Assembly (NCBI GenBank): GCA_910580075.1
Contig: CAJTVR010000005.1
Coordinates: forward strand, 25,327 to 89,326
Length of the DNA: 64,000 bases
Reading direction: 5' to 3'
Source: an uncultured Eubacterium sp.
Lineage (GTDB): Bacteria; Bacillota; Clostridia; Lachnospirales; Lachnospiraceae
Shown here: positions 53,188-61,477 of the stretch, one piece after another
How positions within the stretch are numbered: the stretch's first letter is position 1
How the letters are laid out: each line of letters begins with the position of its first letter
Notes under the pieces: generated by a model
Databases searched by the model: none
The model's input: only the letters and a program-made list of their open reading frames with translations
Told to the model about the DNA's origin: nothing
Program-made: the position numbers and the translations under genes

Positions 53188-54129
53188 ATGCAGTGGTTTT
53201 TTGAACATTTTCCTTTTCTGGAAGTGTGGGTGCGGATCATTTATAAAAAGGCACTTGAACTGGGCATACTCAGGTCAAGAATTGTACCGAATGAAAAAGC
53301 AGAAACAGTAGAAAAAGAAAATATTGACGAAGTAAAAAAGATTCTGGAAGCAAATGGTTTTAAAAAAGGTGATGTTTTAATTGTTCATTCAAGTATGAAA
53401 GGAATCAGAGGTTTCGGGCTGTCACCGGAGGAAGTAATCTGTTACTTAAAAAAACTGACAGGTGATGACGGAATGCTGTTTATGCCGGCTTACCCTGTAT
53501 ATCCGGATACAGACGATGCTTTACATTATGATGAAAAATACAGCGGTATTTATAAATATGATGTGGAGAATACACCAGCATGGACTGGACTGATCACAAA
53601 TATTTTTTGGAAAGACCAGGATGTTTTCCGGAGCCGTTATCCGAATAATACATTAGCTGCATGGGGAAAAGAACGTCAGGAGCCATTCAAAGGAGAACTT
53701 GATACGGATCTTGCGTATGACAGAAATTCAGCCTGGAGGTATTGTACAGACAGGCATGCAAAAGTGCTGTTTCTTGGAATACATGCACATCATTCTTTGT
53801 CAGAAATTCACATTGCGGAAGATTATCTTGACAAAAAACTGCCAGTTACAGGATGGTATACAAAGAAAAAGTATCAGATTATTCTGAATGGAAAAACAGA
53901 AGAAAAAATCTGCAGGGTCAGAAAAAAATTCTGGACAAGATATATGACCGAATATTATGGCTGTTACAGACTTAGAAAAGAAGGTATGTTGAAAGAAGGA
54001 AAGATTGGAAACATCAATTATTCGGTAATTCCAGACCTGTATTTTTTCGAAAAATATGTAGAAGAATGTGCTTCAAAAGGAGATTTTTTGTATTTTAGAA
54101 TACCGCGGAGATATAGAAAAAAGATATGA
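53188..54129 (+). CDS. AAC(3)-family N-acyltransferase (amino-sugar acyltransferase)
   Basis: 313 aa. The N-terminal HSSMKGIRGFGLSPEEVI and the later HAHHSLSEIHIAED fit the aminoglycoside 3-N-acetyltransferase fold, including its catalytic histidine region. Members in polysaccharide loci N-acylate amino sugars on nucleotide precursors rather than antibiotics. A MaoC hydratase four genes on could provide a hydroxyacyl donor. It overlaps the next gene by 4 bp. Antibiotic resistance is unlikely from this context. Confidence 0.8.
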   Translation: MQWFFEHFPFLEVWVRIIYKKALELGILRSRIVPNEKAETVEKENIDEVKKILEANGFKKGDVLIVHSSMKGIRGFGLSPEEVICYLKKLTGDDGMLFMPAYPVYPDTDDALHYDEKYSGIYKYDVENTPAWTGLITNIFWKDQDVFRSRYPNNTLAAWGKERQEPFKGELDTDLAYDRNSAWRYCTDRHAKVLFLGIHAHHSLSEIHIAEDYLDKKLPVTGWYTKKKYQIILNGKTEEKICRVRKKFWTRYMTEYYGCYRLRKEGMLKEGKIGNINYSVIPDLYFFEKYVEECASKGDFLYFRIPRRYRKKI

Positions 54130-54346
54130 AAGAAATAGAGCTTAAAAACAACAGCATTACACTGTTTCGGTATATTGCCGCATTCCAGGTCGTTCTGGGA
54201 CATGCTGCAGCGCTTTTAAAAATTACTTTTCCCGAATGGATGACACAGCTGTCTGGATTGTTTCAGGGAGTTCCGCTGTTTTTTGGGTTAAGCGGATTTT
54301 TAATCTGGCAGTCACTGGAGAGAAATGACAGCTTTAAAACCTACGT

Positions 54347-54353
54347 AAAAAAA
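54347..54353 (+). repeat. A7 tract at acyltransferase frameshift
   Basis: The zero frame reads GTA AAA AAA GAA, which is the heptamer A_AAA_AAA in -1 slippage register. Eight A would restore one continuous gene. Confidence 0.75.
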
Positions 54354-54677
54354 GAATTGTCCGAATCTATCCGCAGCTGTGGATGGGAGTTATGCTTTCT
54401 GTGTTAACAATTATGATCTTTTATAAAGAAAAGATAAACTGGCTGATGATGCTCCTGTTTATATTTACACAGTCTACATTTCTGCAGTTCTGGACGCCTG
54501 AGTTTTTAAGAAATTATGGAAGCGGTACACCGAATGGCTCTTTGTGGACAATATGCATCTTTGTTCAGTTTTATTTAGCTGCTTATTTTTTACATAAAAT
54601 TTTAAAGAATAAGCAGCCGGCTGTCTGGTTTTTGACAATAGGCGGGTTCCTGTTATCAGATATTATGTATCCGGCGT

Positions 54678-54686
54678 GGGGGGGGG
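54678..54686 (+). repeat. G9 tract in acyltransferase gene (slippage site)
   Basis: Nine consecutive G read TGG GGG GGG GTA ATA in the downstream frame. With eight G the reading becomes GGG TAA. With ten it reaches a TGA four codons later. Confidence 0.8.
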
Positions 54687-55118
54687 TAATAAAGAATGAG
54701 ATATTATACAAGCTCTGCGGCCAGACACTTCTGCCTTACTTATACCTGTTTTTGACAGGAAGTTTCCTATCTTGTTTTTACAGGCAGATGATACCGGTAT
54801 TAAAAAAAACATGGTGGATTTTTCTTGCGGGTGATATGTTCTTTACAATGTCCGGATATGATTTGCCAGGCCGGTACAGCCCGTTTCGGACAATATGTCT
54901 GATTCTGGCTGTCATAGGGATAGCGTATCGTATTAACATAAAAATAAATTATGATATTTCTTATGAAATATATATTTTTCATGGAATTATCTTAAATCTT
55001 CTGCTGGAACTTGGCTTATACGGAAATATGCTGTATTTTTTTATAACAATAGCAGCATGTATTTTGCTTTCGGCAGGAGCTTATGAGCTGAAAAAAAGAT
55101 TAGTCAGAGGTTAGAATC

Positions 55119-56186
55119 ATGAATTTGTGTATGATTGCTCCGCGTGTATCATTAAGCGGAGGAGTGACAAACTGGGAGAAAATTTTATCAGAGGAACTTT
55201 GCAGGCACAGGGAAATAAAAGTATATTTCATAAACAATGCATCGGCAAAAAGACCAGTAGATGGCGGCACTATGATCTACCAGGTCTTTCATGGAAGTTA
55301 TGTGATGTTCCGCGCGTATTTCATGCTCAGATGGTTTGTAAGCAAAAAGAATATTGATGCTGTCCATATGACGACATCAGGAGGTCTGGGATTCATAAGA
55401 GATAACTGGTTAATCAGATATCTGAATAAAAAGGGGATTTCCTGTGTGTACCATATACATTTTGGAAGGGCAGCTGAATACAGGACGGAGAATGGCTGGA
55501 AGTGGAAGCAGCTGAAAAAAGCGGTTAAAAATGCTGACTGTACAATCGTGATTGACAAAAGAACTTACCATATACTAAAATCCGAATCAAAAAAAATTGA
55601 GTATGTAAATAATCCTATAAATGTGAAGGCTTTTGACAGGTATAAAATTACAAATGAACACAAAGTAGTGTACTTAGGATGGATTATAAAAGAAAAAGGA
55701 ATAGAAGAACTGGTTCAGGCTTTTCATATGTTTAATGCAAACGAAGAATACGAGCTGGAACTGATAGGACCGGGAAAAAAGCAATACCTGGATCATATTC
55801 GTTCAAAGTATAACATGTCTCATATTCATTTATTAGGAGAACTGGAACATGAGCAGGCAATGATAAGACTGGCTGGAGCGAGCTTTTTTGTTCTGCCAAG
55901 CTATACAGAAGGTTTTCCCAATGTCATACTTGAAGCCATGGCATTACATAAACCAGTAATTGCCACGAATGTCGGAGCAATTCCACAGATGTTAAAAGGC
56001 GGTGCCGGGATATTGACAAATCCGAAAGATATCTCAGGGCTTTGCAATGCGATGGAGATACTTGCAGATTCAAAGAAACAGGAAGAAATGGGGCGGATAT
56101 CATATGAAAGGGTACTTGAAAAGTATGATATAAAAAAGACTTTTGAAAAATACCGCCATATCTGGAAAGAAACCATGCAAAAATAA
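55119..56186 (+). CDS. Glycosyltransferase family 4
   Basis: 355 aa with GT-B fold. The N-terminus is MNLCMIAPRVSLSGGVTNWEK; the C-terminal domain opens HKVVYLGWIIKEKGIEELVQA and has the motif LPSYTEGFPNVILEAMALHKPVIAT, with the conserved E and P positions of GT4. It is predicted to extend the lipid-linked repeat unit of cluster 2. It starts 4 bp after the frameshifted acyltransferase gene. Confidence 0.9.
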   Translation: MNLCMIAPRVSLSGGVTNWEKILSEELCRHREIKVYFINNASAKRPVDGGTMIYQVFHGSYVMFRAYFMLRWFVSKKNIDAVHMTTSGGLGFIRDNWLIRYLNKKGISCVYHIHFGRAAEYRTENGWKWKQLKKAVKNADCTIVIDKRTYHILKSESKKIEYVNNPINVKAFDRYKITNEHKVVYLGWIIKEKGIEELVQAFHMFNANEEYELELIGPGKKQYLDHIRSKYNMSHIHLLGELEHEQAMIRLAGASFFVLPSYTEGFPNVILEAMALHKPVIATNVGAIPQMLKGGAGILTNPKDISGLCNAMEILADSKKQEEMGRISYERVLEKYDIKKTFEKYRHIWKETMQK

Positions 56187-56205
56187 GAGTAAAGGATAAC
56201 AGAAT

Positions 56206-56607
56206 ATGAAAAAATTAGCAATAGGGAACACGGCATCACTATCAAAGAAATTCAGCTGCAGCGATGTTGAACAGTTTGCGGAAATGTCTGGTGATAAGAA
56301 TCCGATGCATTTGAATGATAAAGCTGCAGCGCAGTCAGTATTTAAAAAAAGAGTGGTACATGGGATGCTTACAGCATCTCTGATAAGCGGTGTTTTAGGT
56401 TCTGTAATGCCAGGAGAGGGTACTATATATCTGGAACAGGACCTGCAGTTTTGCAAGCCTGTTTATATCGGAGATCTCTGTACTGCAAAAGTAAACGTAG
56501 CAGAGGTTTTAAATAAAGAAAAAGGAATATACAGGCTAAAGACATGGGTGCAGAATCAGAATAATGAAATTGTAATTGATGGATTTGCGGTTGTCAGATA
56601 CTGCTGA
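56206..56607 (+). CDS. MaoC-like (R)-specific enoyl-CoA hydratase
   Basis: 133 aa single hot-dog domain. The hydratase motif is present as MSGDKNPMHLND with the catalytic D and H, followed by VVHGMLTASLISGVLG. It hydrates enoyl-CoA to (R)-3-hydroxyacyl-CoA. In a polysaccharide locus the likely use is to make a 3-hydroxyacyl group, such as 3-hydroxybutyryl, for N- or O-acylation of a sugar. The AAC(3)-like acyltransferase upstream is the natural partner. This pairing is inference. Confidence 0.85.
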   Translation: MKKLAIGNTASLSKKFSCSDVEQFAEMSGDKNPMHLNDKAAAQSVFKKRVVHGMLTASLISGVLGSVMPGEGTIYLEQDLQFCKPVYIGDLCTAKVNVAEVLNKEKGIYRLKTWVQNQNNEIVIDGFAVVRYC

Positions 56608-56641
56608 TGGCAGAGGATTAGATGCTGGAGAATCAAAAGAT

Positions 56642-57892
56642 ATGGAAAGACAGAAACGATTGGTTCATTTAAGAAAAATGTATTATATCATGATTGACAG
56701 TGTGTTCATTTTGATATATTTTGTTCGCTATCTGGCAATTAAGTGTGCAGGTTCACAGATAATTTTTGGCGGAAAAATATTTCATTTTGATGATAAAATG
56801 ATTCCGTATCAGAAAATAATCTTTTTTTGTATCTTATTTCATTTTTTCGGGCTGATACTTCCAAAGGAAAAAAAGATAACAATAAAGAATGTTTTTGGAA
56901 GCAGCAGCGGGTGGACCGTATTTTTTTATTTACAAAATGCGATTGAGACAATGCTGTATCTTGTGACAGGATATACGATGGGGGTACAGATATCTTCAAC
57001 GGCAGCTTCCCTGATGATGCAGATCATCACTTTAATATCAACGGATATGCTTTATTTTTTTCTTCTTTTTCAGAGAAAGCTATCCGGGAAAAATAGTATG
57101 GATATTACATGTGTATATCTGATCCCGTATTTGATCAAAGGCTCAAAATCCGGCTTATTTTCTGTTTTTTTATATTATATTGTTATAAATACCGTTTTGT
57201 GTGCAGGGAAAAATATAAAAAAAGCGGTCTTGTATGCATCCGGTCTTGTGATGCTTTTTTTTAGCTATCCTTATATTTATGTCGCAAGCTATTATTTCAA
57301 ACTGGGATTTATGGGAAAAGAAAATTTTGTTTTGTATGTGATAGAAAATGGCAGACTGTTTCTGCAGCAAAATGGCGGGCCTGCCGTATCGGCTTTAAAT
57401 TATCTGACAAGAAGAATTAATGCTCTGGATGTGCTGATACTAAGGAATCAGATCGAAAACCCGGATTTATTTTCCTTTAAAACCCAGATCAGCTATTTTT
57501 TAAAGGGAATATTTACTTCCAGTGCTGTCAATAAAGTAATGCCTGGATTTACAAAAAGCATGGGAACGGAGTTTGCAAATGCAGCAGGAATGCCGGAAAT
57601 CGGAGGTATGGAGACGACATTATTTGGCAATATCTGCTTTTCGAAACAGCCGCTGATGATTGTTTTCTTGTACATATGTTTTTTCTCGCTGCTGTTTTAT
57701 ATAATTAGGAGATTAAACAATGGAATTCTGGCTGTTTATTTACTGACGCGGGTCTGCTGGTGCTTTTTGACGGGAACGATACAGGATTTAACATATAGCC
57801 TCAGGACATATATATTTATATGTATTCTTAATCTGATGCTGTCAAAAATCATTCTGCCCAAACGGCGGTGCCGGTATATGATTAGAATTTGA
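56642..57892 (+). CDS. Wzy-like repeat-unit polymerase (cluster 2)
   Basis: 416 aa from the ATG at 56642 with GGAG upstream; the open frame back to 56576 overlaps the MaoC gene and is not supported. About 11 membrane helices with an extracellular loop of some 100 residues after about residue 250 (GGPAVSALNYLTRRINALD ... GMPEIGGMETTLFGNI). This layout and its position before a GT2 and Wzx fit a Wzy polymerase. Sequence divergence is normal for the family, so the call rests on topology and context. Confidence 0.7.
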   Translation: MERQKRLVHLRKMYYIMIDSVFILIYFVRYLAIKCAGSQIIFGGKIFHFDDKMIPYQKIIFFCILFHFFGLILPKEKKITIKNVFGSSSGWTVFFYLQNAIETMLYLVTGYTMGVQISSTAASLMMQIITLISTDMLYFFLLFQRKLSGKNSMDITCVYLIPYLIKGSKSGLFSVFLYYIVINTVLCAGKNIKKAVLYASGLVMLFFSYPYIYVASYYFKLGFMGKENFVLYVIENGRLFLQQNGGPAVSALNYLTRRINALDVLILRNQIENPDLFSFKTQISYFLKGIFTSSAVNKVMPGFTKSMGTEFANAAGMPEIGGMETTLFGNICFSKQPLMIVFLYICFFSLLFYIIRRLNNGILAVYLLTRVCWCFLTGTIQDLTYSLRTYIFICILNLMLSKIILPKRRCRYMIRI

Positions 57893-57916
57893 TTAAGCAG
57901 ATGGGAGCTGATTCGT

Positions 57917-58960
57917 ATGAATAAAAAGATTCTTACAATATCTGTTGCGGCGTATAATGTTGAAAAATATTTAGCAAAGTTAATAGAATCTGTCATTGCT
58001 GCAGACAGATATGGTGATGTGGAACTTATTATCGTAAATGATGGTTCAAAAGACGGGACACAAAAAATCGCTGAACATTATGAACAGAAGTATCCTGATA
58101 CAATTCGTTTGGTAAATAAGGAAAATGGAGGACATGGGTCTGCAATTAACTGGGGAATCCGTCTGGCAGAGGGAAAGTATTTCAGGGCGTTGGACGGAGA
58201 TGACTGGGTAGATGTCAGCGGAACACAAAAATTAATTGAATTACTAAAAGGCAGCAGTGCAGATCTGGTTTTGACGGATTTTCTGCAGTGTTTTACAGAT
58301 AAAACGGTTGAAAAAAGAGAATTTCCAAAACTAAAGCCGTACAATCTGTATCCGCTTAATGCAGCTTTGAAGAAAACAGACTGGATGCCGTATCATACAG
58401 TCATATATAAAACCCGGTTACTGCAGTCGAATGGAATCTCTGTTGATGAGAAGTGTTTTTATGAAGATAATGAATATTGTATTTATCCTTTGAAATATGT
58501 AAAAACCCTGATTTATTTTGATTTATACTGTTACTGCTACCGGTATGGAGAAGCAGAGCAGTCTGTGAGTATGCTCAGCAGGAAAAAGCATATAGATGAC
58601 AGCAGCAGAGTCTGCAAAAGCCTGATAAAATATCTGAATCAGGAGAGAAAAACAGCAGGTACACAGTTAACAGAGTATATGGTTCGTAACACCGCCAGAA
58701 TGTGTATGTGGCATATAAATTCACTGCTTTCCTTTGCCCCGGATAGGAAGAGGAAAGCTGAAATTATAAAATTCGATAACTATATTCAGGATCATGCAAA
58801 GGATGTATATATACGGACATGGAGTGTTTATAAAAATAGAAATAGAATTCTGCAGGTATATGTGAATCTGCTAAGAAAAACGGATTTTAAAATATACAGA
58901 ATCTGCGGATGGCTGAAACAGCTTATTCCTGTGAGGCATTTCACCCGAAACAAAGCTTAA
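57917..58960 (+). CDS. Glycosyltransferase family 2
   Basis: 347 aa with GT-A motifs in order: ILTISVAAYNVEKYLAKLIES, LIIVNDGSKDGT, GGHGSAINWGIRLAEG and the metal-site segment FRALDGDDWVDVSG. It transfers a sugar at the cytoplasmic face. The C-terminal 60 residues are basic. It is 19 bp ahead of the flippase gene. Confidence 0.92.
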   Translation: MNKKILTISVAAYNVEKYLAKLIESVIAADRYGDVELIIVNDGSKDGTQKIAEHYEQKYPDTIRLVNKENGGHGSAINWGIRLAEGKYFRALDGDDWVDVSGTQKLIELLKGSSADLVLTDFLQCFTDKTVEKREFPKLKPYNLYPLNAALKKTDWMPYHTVIYKTRLLQSNGISVDEKCFYEDNEYCIYPLKYVKTLIYFDLYCYCYRYGEAEQSVSMLSRKKHIDDSSRVCKSLIKYLNQERKTAGTQLTEYMVRNTARMCMWHINSLLSFAPDRKRKAEIIKFDNYIQDHAKDVYIRTWSVYKNRNRILQVYVNLLRKTDFKIYRICGWLKQLIPVRHFTRNKA

Positions 58961-58978
58961 GCTGCCGGAAAGAATGTT

Positions 58979-60448
58979 ATGAAGAAAAGTATTGCAAATA
59001 ATTATTTTTATAATGCAGCTTATCAGGGGCTGTCTATGGTTACGCCGCTTATCATTACACCTTATATCTCAAGGGTACTGGGTGCTGACGGGATAGGAAT
59101 TTACAGCTATGAGCTGTCGGCTGTTACATATTTTGTTTTGTTTGCCACTTTTGGCACGTACACCTATGGACAGAGAGAAATATCTTATAATCAGGAAAAC
59201 AGGGATAACAGAACAAGAATATTCTGGAATACGGAAGCCCTCAGCTGCATAAGCACGGTACTTTGTCTGGCAGCTTATTTTTTATATTTAATAATATTTC
59301 GTTCAAATGTTCTGAGCTGTTATATTTTTGCATTAAATATCATTACGGTATCTTTGGATATATCATGGGTTTTCCAGGGAATGGAGGACTTTGGAAAGGT
59401 TGTTTCTAGAAATATATTCTTTAAAATATTAAATATTATTCTGATATTTTCTTTTGTAAAAAGCAGCGGTGATCTGGATAAGTATATTTTGATTATGTCG
59501 GCACTTCCTTTATGCAGTGCGGTTTTTTTATGGCCTTTTTTAAAAGAAATCGTCGGTCCGCCTGATATAAAAAATATACGGCCTTTTACCGATTTTCAAT
59601 CCATTCTTTCTATGTTTATTCCGGCGTTAGCAATCAGTATTTATACGGTTCTTGATAAAACAATGATTGGATTTTTTTCGGCAGAAGGAAAATATGAAAA
59701 CGGATATTATGAGCAGTCTGTTAAAATTTCAAAGACAGCGCTTACAATTATAACAGCAATGGGTACAGTAATGGCACCCAGAGTGGGATACCATTATGAA
59801 AAAAATGAAATGGATGCGGTACGGGTTTATATATACAGAAGTTTTCGCTTTGTCTGGATGATTGGAATTCCGCTCTGCTTTGGGCTGATTGGGATTTCTT
59901 CCAGCTTTGTACCATGGTTTTACGGCAGAGGATATGAAAAATGTATTCTGCTGTTAAAAATATTAAGTGTTCTGATTCCGGTCATCGGCATCAGCAATGT
60001 AACAGGAATTCAATATCTGGTTCCATCAAAGCGGCAGGGGATTCTTACTGGCACGGTACTGGCCGGTGCGGTTTTTAATTTTGTGATTAATTTACTGCTA
60101 ATACCAAAGTTTTTCTCGGCAGGAGCAGCAGCGGCATCTGTTATGGCTGAAGGACTGATTTCCTGTATACAGTTATATATTGTCAGACGGGAATTATCAG
60201 TAAAAAAAATATTGTTAAGCAGTCTGAGTTACTTTTTTGCAGGTATTGTTATGCTGGCGGTTCTTTTGATCACAGGCAGGTTTATCAAACCTTCTGCGGC
60301 TGGTACGGTAATTTTAATTCTGACAGGAAGCATGGTTTATTTTTTCATACTGAAAATTATACGTGATGATTTTTATCTGGCACAGAAAGAGAAACTGTGG
60401 AAAAAAGTCAGGTACAAAAAAAGGGAGAGCCGGAATGAAGATATTTGA
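58979..60448 (+). CDS. Wzx-type flippase (polysaccharide transporter, MOP superfamily)
   Basis: 489 aa with about 14 membrane helices. The N-terminus NNYFYNAAYQGLSMVTPLIITPYISRVLGADGIGIYSY is recognised in pieces as the polysaccharide-synthesis flippase signature. It moves the undecaprenyl-linked repeat unit across the membrane for polymerisation by the Wzy protein. Its end overlaps the start of the DUF6311 remnant by 14 bp. Confidence 0.92.
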   Translation: MKKSIANNYFYNAAYQGLSMVTPLIITPYISRVLGADGIGIYSYELSAVTYFVLFATFGTYTYGQREISYNQENRDNRTRIFWNTEALSCISTVLCLAAYFLYLIIFRSNVLSCYIFALNIITVSLDISWVFQGMEDFGKVVSRNIFFKILNIILIFSFVKSSGDLDKYILIMSALPLCSAVFLWPFLKEIVGPPDIKNIRPFTDFQSILSMFIPALAISIYTVLDKTMIGFFSAEGKYENGYYEQSVKISKTALTIITAMGTVMAPRVGYHYEKNEMDAVRVYIYRSFRFVWMIGIPLCFGLIGISSSFVPWFYGRGYEKCILLLKILSVLIPVIGISNVTGIQYLVPSKRQGILTGTVLAGAVFNFVINLLLIPKFFSAGAAAASVMAEGLISCIQLYIVRRELSVKKILLSSLSYFFAGIVMLAVLLITGRFIKPSAAGTVILILTGSMVYFFILKIIRDDFYLAQKEKLWKKVRYKKRESRNEDI

Positions 60449-61013
60449 AAAATCAATATCTGAAACGAAAATGTGGACGATACTTGGTGCATTGTCTGGC
60501 GGAGTGTTTTTTATTGTACTGTGCGGAACTTCCGTTATAAATCCGCTGGAGTATGAATGGATTTTCAACAGGAGCGAGATAGATGCTTTGATTCCGTTTT
60601 TCGGCTGGCTGTTTTATGAACAGACTCCATGGGAAATTTCATTTTTTTCGACTTATGATACAACGTATCCGTATGAATGTTCGATTGTATTCCAGGATAT
60701 AATAGTCCCGGCTGCTGTATTATGCCGTCTGCTGTTTGCAAGGCTGATTCCGTCTGGATGTGTGACACAATATCTTGGAATATGGGGCATGCTTTGTTAT
60801 ATCCTGCAAGGGATGTTTGCAGGAGCAGCTGTGGCGGGAGTAATGTGTGAAAACCGGATTGTGGGAATATGGTTAAGGCTTGCGGGACTGGCTTTATTTA
60901 TAACGTCTCCTCCAATGATACAAAGACTGTTTGACCACAATTCTCTTACAGCACACTGGCTTATTCTTGCCGGGATATGTCTTTTTTTATACCGGAACAG
61001 TTTCAAAAGATGA
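60435..61013 (+). pseudogene. DUF6311 membrane protein, 3'-truncated
   Basis: From the ATG at 60435 the frame gives 192 aa: LGALSGGVFFIVLCGTSVINPLEYEWIF, FFGWLFYEQTPWEISFF and YGLWGML-like and HWLILAGICLFLY segments typical of the N-terminal third of DUF6311 membrane proteins, which are usually several hundred residues longer. The frame stops just after the HWLILAG helix. The following DNA matches the C-terminal half of another protein (a formyltransferase), so a deletion has probably fused the two genes near 61000. Confidence 0.7.
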
Positions 61014-61464
61014 GAATTTGAATTTTATCCGAAGCATGGAGCCGGATATCATTATATCATCCCAGTCGCTTTATTTTGGAAGAGAACTTCTTGCAATTCC
61101 GCATAAATGCTGCATTAACAGGCATTCGGGATTATTGCCGAGAAACGGAGGTTTGTGGCCGGGGTTTCAGGCGGTACGCAAAGCAGAGTTAGAAACCGGA
61201 GTTTCCGTACATGTCATGGAAAGAGAAATAGATGCAGGGCAGGTATTATCGCAGGTCCATATTCCTGTCAGGGAGAAAGAGACAGTCTGGGGAATTTATG
61301 AGAAGTGTTTTGCGGCCAGTGCAGATGCTATTATTGAAGCGGTAGAAAAAATAAGAAGATCAGATTACACACCGGTAAATAATGGATACAGGCAGGAATA
61401 CTATTCTTTTCCTACAGCAGAGCATTGGAAAGAGTTTAGACAGCGTAATGGGCGTTATATTTGA
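61000..61464 (+). pseudogene. Sugar formyltransferase, 5'-truncated remnant
   Basis: About 155 codons match the C-terminal part of the formyltransferase (Fmt/ArnA-like) catalytic domain: NFIRSMEPDIIISSQSLYF, CINRHSGLLPRNGGLWPGF with the conserved N and H, and EREIDAGQVLSQ with the D. The first 60 or so residues of the cofactor-binding fold are missing; homology begins at SKDENLNF. The reading frame is open back to 60931 but that part is the shifted DUF6311 sequence. A functional enzyme is unlikely. An intact version would N-formylate an amino sugar. Confidence 0.7.
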
Positions 61465-61477
61465 AGGGAGAGCCGTT

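Larger units (their letters stand above)
54126..55114 (+). pseudogene. Membrane acyltransferase 3 gene, frameshifted at an A7 run
   Basis: Two frames together make one acyltransferase-3 protein of about 329 aa. The first (from 54126) has RYIAAFQVVLGHAAALL with the family histidine. The second (to 55114) carries the remaining helices. They meet at GTA AAA AAA GAA (A7 at 54347-54353): stepping back one base gives KRIVRIYPQLWMGVM, the expected family sequence. The gene therefore needs one extra A, a -1 ribosomal shift at the A_AAA_AAA heptamer, or transcriptional slippage. A G9 tract lies further on. It is probably an O-acetyltransferase for cluster 2, now OFF or expressed at a low level. Confidence 0.8.

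Noticed and set aside
53188..54129. Aminoglycoside resistance gene
   Set aside because: The fold is AAC(3)-like, but the gene lies inside a polysaccharide operon and overlaps a tailoring gene, so sugar N-acylation is more likely.
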